Both the position numbers and the translations under genes were made by a program. Below the pieces are notes generated by a model, which saw only the letters and a list, made by a program, of their open reading frames with translations, was not told the origin of the DNA and did not search any database. A stretch of 44,080 nt of DNA from a virus. Numbering within the stretch: the first letter of the stretch is position 1; each line of letters begins with the position of its first letter. Of the stretch, positions 38,892 to 44,080 are shown piece by piece. Location: IMG/VR virus record IMGVR_UViG_3300009164_000138, positions 1 through 44,080 of that record; one strand, written 5' to 3'.

Positions 38892-39709
38892 AAACTTGAT
38901 AGATCCAATGTGAAAGGTTGTGTGTAAGCATGAGTACAATGTTTGCAAGTCAGTGCCAGCGGTTGGATATCACTTTGTTGTTTGATCTTGATCACATGAT
39001 CTCTCAATTGATTGAAAATCTTGCTGTCACAGTTTTTTAGAAAATCAATGATGTATTCGGTTTCCTGCACCATGGCTTGAGGAGTTTTGATCACTGCGAT
39101 ACTCTGTGCTATGGTTTTGGTAGTGGTCTCTGTGATCAACATCATGCTGCGATTCAGTTGTTCTGCTTTGATTGTGTCCTCAACATCAGTTTCTAGTACA
39201 CGCATGGCCTGTTGTTGTGCCAACTGCACCTGGCTATTTTCGTTTACGGATTTGTAATTTATGGGTTGGAACCAAAATTCAAGATCACCAATGATCAAAC
39301 TTTGATCGTAGTCACCTATTTTTAATCTATCATTTACTATTCGTAGGTCCACTGAAATTTCATCTTCTGTGTCGCAAGCAGGACACTGAACATTAAGATC
39401 CATGGCATGCCCGTAGCTGGCAATACGGATACCCACTAGCACAGCGTCCATGTCAGCTGATGGCATGATCCAAGGATCCCTAATAGCAGGAACACAGCTC
39501 TTGATCACATTCACCGTGGCTGTGCCGTTGAACAAAGCATCCGGTGTACGATAAGTAATTTCATCCACGGAAGTCATGGGTAAAATTGGTATTTCACCAT
39601 TGGGCGGCATGTTGAGTGTGCCCGGTGGATAAAATTTGCCTTGGCTAGGCAACCGGATGTAGATTGCCGGTTGGCGGAAATATTGGGTTAAGGGGTTGTT
39701 TGGTAGCAT
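38873..39709 (-). CDS. T4_baseplate-family protein (gp26/gp51-like tail assembly chaperone)
   Basis: 278 residues in the zero frame. YIRLPSQGKFYPPGTLNMPPNGEIPILPM, given as YIRLPSQGKFYP (about 17-28), opens the family pattern. EITYRTPDALFNG, SCVP and the IASYGHAMDLNVQCPACDT region with a CPAC zinc-ribbon half follow. Another CKHC pair (LTCKHC, near 255) completes a possible zinc site. T4 gp26/gp51 are baseplate hub assembly proteins; their genomic place near the tape measure resembles lambda G/GT. The start has GAGGAAAATC before ATG. The end holds T_TTT_TTC, so a longer fusion is expected. It is divergent from the tape-measure-like gene. Confidence 0.75.
   Translation of the reverse strand: MLPNNPLTQYFRQPAIYIRLPSQGKFYPPGTLNMPPNGEIPILPMTSVDEITYRTPDALFNGTATVNVIKSCVPAIRDPWIMPSADMDAVLVGIRIASYGHAMDLNVQCPACDTEDEISVDLRIVNDRLKIGDYDQSLIIGDLEFWFQPINYKSVNENSQVQLAQQQAMRVLETDVEDTIKAEQLNRSMMLITETTTKTIAQSIAVIKTPQAMVQETEYIIDFLKNCDSKIFNQLRDHVIKIKQQSDIQPLALTCKHCTHAYTQPFTLDLSSFFDNAS
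38888..38894 (-). other. Programmed -1 ribosomal frameshift site T_TTT_TTC
   Basis: In the chaperone zero frame the codons are AGT TTT TTC GAC, that is X_XXY_YYZ with T TTT TTC, an ideal -1 slippery heptamer. It lies 12 nt before the zero-frame stop. A CTCCT/AGGAG stem (38879-38875 with 38860-38856) begins 8 nt downstream, a suitable spacer for a stimulatory hairpin. After slipping, the frame stays open to 38658. Confidence 0.75.
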
Positions 39710-39719
39710 GATTTTCCTC

Positions 39720-39731
39720 GCTAAATATAAT
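39720..39731 (+). promoter_or_regulatory. Candidate promoter (GCTAAATA/TATAAT) for the tape-measure gene
   Basis: GCTAAATA (39720-39727) overlaps TATAAT (39726-39731) in the 63-nt divergent gap, 41 nt before the start of the plus-strand gene. It could serve as a late box or a sigma-70 -10 element; no matching -35 was seen. Confidence 0.3.
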
Positions 39732-39772
39732 TATGACAAACTCAACCCAGAGAAAAATTACAAGGACACACC

Positions 39773-41797
39773 ATGAGTGAAGCAGAACTACAAGCACTAA
39801 TAGACGATGGTTTAGCAAAGGTGCGTGCCGGTTCTCTGACTCTAGAAGAACATACCAAACGGGTAGCTGATGCGTCTAAAAATCTAGAAGGCTCATTGGG
39901 CAAACTGGGTACTACAGTTTCGACTGCGGGAACTCAGATCTATGGTGGAGTTGAAAATTTCACAAAATCCATGGCCAATGGTGCCCAAGGAGCATCAGCT
40001 TTTTCAGGGCTTATAACAGGGGCCACTGACGGCCTGGGCACTTTTGCAAAATCACTTGACAAGTTAGGTCCTGCTGGTGCAGCCCTAGGAGCATCCTTAA
40101 AAGGTATAGCAGATTTTGGTGCAGAATATGTGGTGCGTGCTCTCAAGCAAAGTGACGATTTATTCACTAGTTTCCAAGGTCTTAGCAAGGTAGGTGGTGC
40201 TGGCTCAGAAGGCATGAAGGGCGTGTTTGATAACATGCAGAAGCTGGGCATGACAATGAACGAACTACCTCAGTTCACTGCATTGATTGCAAAAAACAGC
40301 GAAGCATTGGCAGTGATGGGTGGTACAGTAGCCGAAGGAACTAAAAAGTTTGCCAATGTAGCCAGCGGTATAGAACAATCTGGGCTGCAGACTCAGTTTG
40401 AACGCATGGGTATTTCAGTACAAGCACAGAATGAAGGTATAGCCAACTATTTAAAACTGCAAACTTTGACCAGTGCCGGTGCTGTTAAATCAACAGAAGC
40501 ACTCACCGCCGGTGCCGCAGCATATTTAGAACAACAAGACAGACTTAGCCGACTCACAGGAAAATCAGCAGATGCCTTGGCTAAAGAAGCAGAAACACGA
40601 CAAGCCAATGAACGATATGCTGCTGTAACATTAGAGTTGCAGATGAAAGCTGATGCTTTACGGGCAGCCGGTGATGAAGCAGGTGCTAAAGCAGCTGAAG
40701 ATCAGATGAAACAAAATGAGGAACTATTATCAAGAACACCTGCTGCTTTAAAACAAGGAGTTCAAGATCTAATGAGCGGGATTGTAAACAGTCCAGAAGC
40801 TCAGAAAATGTATATTGCTATGCCTGAGATGTCTCAGAAAATCATGAGCCAACAATTCAAAGCGTCAGACACGCTGGCTGCTGGTGCTAAGGAAGCTGAT
40901 GCATATACTAAGAGAAATATAGGATTAGCCAAAGCAGGACTCAGTGACAAATCACAAGCGAATTTTGGAGGTGCTAGAGCCCTGGCACAACTAAAAGTAG
41001 AGGAAGGTGACAAAACAGCCAAGACAGAAATTACCACCCTCAAAGAAGGTGGTGACAAAGACATCAATAATCAAGTGGCCTTGCGTGATGCACAACGACA
41101 AACCACTACTGCCATGGACAACTTGATAAACAAAGGTGTGGGCCCGTTAAACACGGCTATGGCAACTTTGGCTACAAAAATATCTGACACTGTCACTTCG
41201 TTGCCACCTAAACTTGTTGGGGAAAAAACTGCTCTCAAACGAGAACCTACCAAAAAAGAAGCAGAACAAGGGCTTGATGTACGCCGAGGAAAATATGCAC
41301 CTGCCACTGCCGGCTACGACAACTCTAAAATTCCTGAACTGTCAACAGAAGATATAGCAAAAACTTGGAAAAAATTCACGGACAATGTTCTCATAAAAAC
41401 ACCAGAAGACCCAGACAAGAAGAAAAAAGAAGAAGAAAAAAAGAAAACTGAAAACACCCCAGACAACAGGCCAGTTATTGTACCTGGACCTGCTCCGGCA
41501 CCTAGCCCAGATAATAGACGACGGCCACCGGACAACAGACCAAGTTTTGATCTAAGCCGAGGTGCCGGTCCTGCATATCGTGCCCCGGGTGTATTAGAAG
41601 ATAATCGCCCAGAAAATCAAACCAGTACCAAATCAGCAACCGAAGAGTCTACTACAGAACTAGCAACAGTATTTAGAGACGGCGTTGAAAGGCTATCTCG
41701 TGGTCAAGACGAGCAACAACAAACACTAGATGAACTAGTTGATCTCATGCGTAGAAGTGTAGGAGTGCAGGGCAAGATACTTCAGACATCTAGATAA
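39773..41797 (+). CDS. Tape-measure-like protein (gp29-like)
   Basis: 674 residues, compared with 590 in T4 gp29. AAGGA lies 8 nt before the ATG. The protein is Ala/Gly/Lys/Glu-rich, mostly helical, with hydrophobic Gly/Ala segments (SGLITGATDGLGTFAKSL, about 80-97, and GPAGAALGASLKGIADF, about 99-115). The region of about 545-620 is Pro/Asn/Lys-rich and disordered. This profile and its place directly beside a frameshifting tail chaperone fit a tape measure or length-determining protein, which the chaperones coat before tube assembly. No lytic domain was recognised. Confidence 0.65.
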   Translation: MSEAELQALIDDGLAKVRAGSLTLEEHTKRVADASKNLEGSLGKLGTTVSTAGTQIYGGVENFTKSMANGAQGASAFSGLITGATDGLGTFAKSLDKLGPAGAALGASLKGIADFGAEYVVRALKQSDDLFTSFQGLSKVGGAGSEGMKGVFDNMQKLGMTMNELPQFTALIAKNSEALAVMGGTVAEGTKKFANVASGIEQSGLQTQFERMGISVQAQNEGIANYLKLQTLTSAGAVKSTEALTAGAAAYLEQQDRLSRLTGKSADALAKEAETRQANERYAAVTLELQMKADALRAAGDEAGAKAAEDQMKQNEELLSRTPAALKQGVQDLMSGIVNSPEAQKMYIAMPEMSQKIMSQQFKASDTLAAGAKEADAYTKRNIGLAKAGLSDKSQANFGGARALAQLKVEEGDKTAKTEITTLKEGGDKDINNQVALRDAQRQTTTAMDNLINKGVGPLNTAMATLATKISDTVTSLPPKLVGEKTALKREPTKKEAEQGLDVRRGKYAPATAGYDNSKIPELSTEDIAKTWKKFTDNVLIKTPEDPDKKKKEEEKKKTENTPDNRPVIVPGPAPAPSPDNRRRPPDNRPSFDLSRGAGPAYRAPGVLEDNRPENQTSTKSATEESTTELATVFRDGVERLSRGQDEQQQTLDELVDLMRRSVGVQGKILQTSR

Positions 41798-41802
41798 CAA
41801 GC

Positions 41803-41810
41803 AATAAATA
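41803..41810 (+). promoter_or_regulatory. Late-box-like AATAAATA upstream of portal gene
   Basis: AATAAATA in the 20-nt gap before gp20, 7 nt upstream of the ATG. T4 late promoters start transcription about 7 nt after the box, which would place the start at or near the A of the ATG. gp20 has no Shine-Dalgarno here, so a leaderless or cotranscribed message is possible. Confidence 0.3.
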
Positions 41811-41817
41811 ACACACT

Positions 41818-43617
41818 ATGGCAGAACCAAAACAAGGCTGGAAGAAGTATTTCAAAGTCGCAGATTTATCTGGACAGATGAGCCCAATCGCGGGCGGCAG
41901 AGATCAGGGCTTGCCCGGATATCCAAAAAACGACGGCCGACGAACCAATCAAGCGGACACTGATTTCAGTTTCAGAAACTATGCCAGCCGATTACCAGAA
42001 GTGTATTCCGGTCATCCAAATCGTATTGAACGCTATAACCAATACGAAAACATGGACGCTGACTCTGAAGTCAATGCATGTTTGGACATTATTGCTGAGT
42101 TCTCCACACAATTAAACGAACAAAACGACACACCTTTTGACATAACCTACAACGATGATCCTACAGATCACGAGATTGAAATCATCCGTAAGCAGATGCA
42201 GCAATGGGTCAAGCTGAACAAACTGGATCAACGCATCTTCAAACTGTTCCGCAATACCATCAAATACGGTGATCAAGTATTTGTGCGTGATCCAGAAACA
42301 TTTGAAATGTTCTGGGTGGACATGAGCAAAGTAGTGCGTGTGATCGTGAATGAAAACGAAGGCAAACGCCCGGAACAATACATCATCCGTGACATCAACC
42401 CTAACTTCCAGAACTTGACTGTGGCAGCCAAAACCACAACTGACTTCATGGTCAACCCAAGTTCAGGTGGAGCAGGTGGTATTGGCGGCAGTATGCAAGG
42501 CGGCGGCTACACAGCACCTAGTTCAGCCATGAGTGGTGTAAGTAGATTCAACCGTGCTGTGAATGAAACATGTATCGATGCCAAGCATGTGGTGCATATG
42601 AGCCTGAACGAAGGCTTAGACACATTCTGGCCATTTGGTAAATCAATCTTGGAAAACATCTTCAAGGTATTCAAGCAGAAAGAACTGTTGGAAGATGCTA
42701 TGTTGATCTACAGGGTGCAGCGTGCCCCTGAGCGTAGATTGTTCAAGATCGATGTGGGAAACATGCCCAGCCATATGGCCATGGCGTTTGTGGAGCGTGT
42801 GAAGAATGAAATGCATCAACGCCGAATCCCCACATATGGTGGCGGCGGACAGAACATCATGGATTCAAGTTACAATCCATTGAGCATCAATGAAGACTTC
42901 TTCTTTCCAGTAGGTGCAGACGGTCGTGGTAGCTCAGTAGAGATGCTGCAAGGCGGTCAAAACCTTGGCGAAATTGACGATTTAAAGTATTTTAACAACA
43001 AAATGGCTCGTGGTCTGCGTGTGCCATCAAGCTATTTGCCCACTGGCCCGGACGACTCAGACCGTGCGTTGACTGACGGAAAAGTAGGCACAGCCTTGAT
43101 ACAAGAGTATAGATTCAATCAGTATTGTGAGCGTTTACAAGCTCTAATCGTGCAGAAATTAGATGACGAATTCAAGATGTTCATGCGTTGGAGAGGATTC
43201 AATATTGATGCTGGCCTGTTCCAGATCAAGTTTAATCCACCGCAAAACTTTGCAAGTTATCGTCAAGCAGAGTTGGATACCACTCGTATCACAGCATTTA
43301 CATCATTGGAACCACTGCCTTACTTGAGCAAGAGATTCTTGTTGGAGCGTTTCTTGGGTCTAACAGAAGACGAAATCCAACAAAACTCCAAGCTGTGGAA
43401 AGAAGAACGCTCAAAGCCAGAAATGGAAAGTTCGCAAGGGCAAGATCTGCGTTCAGTAGGTATCACACCTGCTGGATTAGAAAGCGATGTAGCCATGGGT
43501 CAAGAGATGGGCAATCTTGCACCTCCTGGTGCAGCACCCGGAGCAGCACCTGGCGGCACCATAGGATCAACTCCACCGGCCCAACCACCGGCCGCTCCTG
43601 CCGCACCTGGGGCATAA
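41818..43617 (+). CDS. 20: Portal vertex protein gp20
   Basis: 599 residues, against 524 in T4 gp20. Clear gp20 hallmarks include VYSGHPNRIERYNQYENMDADSEV-N (about 62-85), FRNTIKYGDQVFVRDP, RAPERRLFKIDVGNMP, and the segment LKYFNNKMARGLRVPSSYLP (about 387-406). The portal forms the dodecameric ring at the capsid vertex through which DNA is packaged and to which the tail joins. A Gly/Ser-rich insert (about 215-245) and a Pro/Ala-rich tail (about 565-599) are extra to T4. It starts 20 nt after the tape-measure-like gene; its stop lies within a CATAAATA box. Confidence 0.95.
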   Translation: MAEPKQGWKKYFKVADLSGQMSPIAGGRDQGLPGYPKNDGRRTNQADTDFSFRNYASRLPEVYSGHPNRIERYNQYENMDADSEVNACLDIIAEFSTQLNEQNDTPFDITYNDDPTDHEIEIIRKQMQQWVKLNKLDQRIFKLFRNTIKYGDQVFVRDPETFEMFWVDMSKVVRVIVNENEGKRPEQYIIRDINPNFQNLTVAAKTTTDFMVNPSSGGAGGIGGSMQGGGYTAPSSAMSGVSRFNRAVNETCIDAKHVVHMSLNEGLDTFWPFGKSILENIFKVFKQKELLEDAMLIYRVQRAPERRLFKIDVGNMPSHMAMAFVERVKNEMHQRRIPTYGGGGQNIMDSSYNPLSINEDFFFPVGADGRGSSVEMLQGGQNLGEIDDLKYFNNKMARGLRVPSSYLPTGPDDSDRALTDGKVGTALIQEYRFNQYCERLQALIVQKLDDEFKMFMRWRGFNIDAGLFQIKFNPPQNFASYRQAELDTTRITAFTSLEPLPYLSKRFLLERFLGLTEDEIQQNSKLWKEERSKPEMESSQGQDLRSVGITPAGLESDVAMGQEMGNLAPPGAAPGAAPGGTIGSTPPAQPPAAPAAPGA

Positions 43618-43620
43618 ATA
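43613..43620 (+). promoter_or_regulatory. Late-box-like CATAAATA holding the gp20 stop codon
   Basis: CATAAATA at the end of gp20; the TAA stop (43615-43617) is bases 3-5 of the box, as at 1204-1211 and 19910-19917. The next ATG is only 4 nt downstream, so a transcript from here would serve the further downstream prohead genes or be leaderless. Confidence 0.3.
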
Positions 43621-43624
43621 TCTC

Positions 43625-43843
43625 ATGATCCTCAATGAGCTTTACGAACGTAGTCCCAATGGATATCAGGATGTTGCTGCTGATAACACACAGCCTCAAC
43701 TTGGGCAATTACGCAAGACCAAGCTCACATTGATGCAATTGAATAAATTGCGGAAAATGAATGATACCAGAACTTTTGAATACAACGAAAAGTTAAAAGA
43801 TATCAGAACTCAATACGCACCTGCTGCTGCACCACCGGGCTAA
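43625..43843 (+). CDS. Small prohead-region protein (72 aa)
   Basis: 72 residues: MILNELYERSPNGYQDVAADN, then PQLGQLRKTKLTLMQLNKLRKMND, and a Pro/Ala-rich end (QYAPAAAPPG). I recall a similar small protein after gp20 in several T4-like marine phages. T4 has gp67 (80 aa, prohead core) in this place, and size and place are compatible, but motif proof is lacking. The basic central helix may bind scaffold or nucleic acid. It starts 7 nt after the gp20 stop. Confidence 0.7.
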   Translation: MILNELYERSPNGYQDVAADNTQPQLGQLRKTKLTLMQLNKLRKMNDTRTFEYNEKLKDIRTQYAPAAAPPG

Positions 43844-43860
43844 TATAGCTGCCTAAATTG

Positions 43861-43891
43861 GCAAAAAAACTGTCATAAACAGTAGGTTTTT
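43861..43891 (+). terminator. Weak hairpin with U tract after the small prohead gene
   Basis: ACTGT (43869-43873) and ACAGT (43879-43883) form a 5-bp stem with a loop of 5; it is followed by AGG and five T (43887-43891). This may be a weak intrinsic terminator 20-50 nt after the small gene stop. Stem strength is low. Confidence 0.3.
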
Positions 43892-43900
43892 CCATTAAAT

Positions 43901-43908
43901 TGTAAATA
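43901..43908 (+). promoter_or_regulatory. Candidate late box TGTAAATA for prohead core gene
   Basis: TGTAAATA, followed by TA, lies 57 nt upstream of the ATG at 43965 in the 121-nt gap. It matches the T4 consensus at six of eight positions and gives a normal leader length. Confidence 0.4.
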
Positions 43909-43917
43909 TAGATATAG

Positions 43918-43937
43918 ATTTTGCCGGGTGGCAAAAT
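43918..43937 (+). promoter_or_regulatory. Leader hairpin upstream of the prohead core gene
   Basis: ATTTTGCC/GGCAAAAT form an 8-bp stem with a GGGT loop, between the candidate late box and the Shine-Dalgarno. The Shine-Dalgarno itself (TAGGAG, 43951-43956) overlaps the palindrome CCTATAGG (43947-43954). Both could affect translation or message stability. Confidence 0.5.
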
Positions 43938-43964
43938 TAAAGAATACCTATAGGAGCCATTTAA

Positions 43965-44080
43965 ATGAGCAAAAACCAGTTTGAACAGTTGATTGAATAT
44001 GTGATCAACGACGAAGACGCAAAAGCCAAAGAACTTTTCCATCAGATCGTGGTATCAAAAAGCCGTCAGATCTATGAAAA
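43965..44080 (+). CDS. Prohead-core-like protein, cut by window edge
   Basis: Frame open from ATG 43965 to the end of the window: MSKNQFEQLIEYVINDEDAK, then ELFHQIVVSKSRQIYE (38 residues). TAGGAG lies 8 nt before the start. I recall a similar N-terminus in prohead core (gp68-type) proteins of T4-like phages, which help form the scaffold before protease gp21 acts. The T4 gene order (20, 67, 68, 21) supports this, but only the first part is visible. Confidence 0.6.
   Translation, partial: MSKNQFEQLIEYVINDEDAKAKELFHQIVVSKSRQIYE

Noticed and set aside
1-44080. tRNA genes or integration sites
   Set aside because: I saw no sequence with a T-loop motif and cloverleaf, no integrase and no insertion sequence; reading by eye may miss a diverged one.

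Overview
The window is part of the genome of a tailed, contractile (T4-like) bacteriophage. It contains recognisable T4-type genes: late sigma factor gp55, recombination nuclease gp47/gp46, portal gp20, and baseplate proteins gp5, gp6, gp25 and gp53. It also has T4-type late-promoter boxes and tightly packed, overlapping genes. No integrase, tRNA, CRISPR or host gene was seen. The base composition, the tail and baseplate proteins and the very large gene downstream of gp6 fit the broad marine/freshwater T4-like (cyanophage/pelagiphage-type) group. The sequence does not identify the host.

Layout. (1) 1-28017, minus strand: a virion block, read right to left. It runs from a putative tail-tube initiator (28017) through gp53, two unassigned hub/tail proteins, a gp5-like spike without lysozyme, a Gly/Ser-rich protein, gp25, gp6, a 4684-residue protein (1977-16031), a 48-residue protein, a 204-residue protein and a tail fibre that runs off the left edge. 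(2) 28126-35746, plus strand: starts at a near-consensus host sigma-70 promoter and carries gp55 and gp47. Three accessory genes follow (radical SAM/SPASM-like, an unknown enzyme-like protein, a possible P-loop sulfotransferase-like protein), then gp46, a short amidinotransferase-fold protein and a GIY-YIG-like nuclease. (3) 35747-36138: a non-coding convergent junction with a candidate structured RNA and a row of hairpins. (4) 36139-39709, minus strand: one coupled operon starting with a T4_baseplate-family tail chaperone, with a programmed -1 frameshift signal joining it to a C-terminal extension. A 170-residue unknown protein, a full-length amidinotransferase-fold protein, a GNAT-like protein and a small ferredoxin-like-barrel protein follow. 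(5) 39773-44080, plus strand: tape-measure-like protein, portal gp20, a small prohead-region protein and a partial prohead-core-like gene.

How it fits together. gp55 would direct late transcription from TAAATA-type boxes, which lie at most virion gene-cluster starts. Three of these boxes carry the stop codon of the preceding gene in the same register. gp46/gp47 serve recombination and replication. The minus and plus structural blocks build baseplate, tail and portal. Five to eight enzyme-like accessory genes are threaded through the core replication and tail operons (radical SAM, SGNH-like?, sulfotransferase-like?, two amidinotransferase-fold paralogues, GNAT-like). They are the best candidate for an undescribed phage-encoded modification pathway. 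The strongest mechanistic signals are the T_TTT_TTC frameshift site, a seven-blade FG-GAP-like propeller inside the giant tail protein, and the candidate RNA at 35747-36016.
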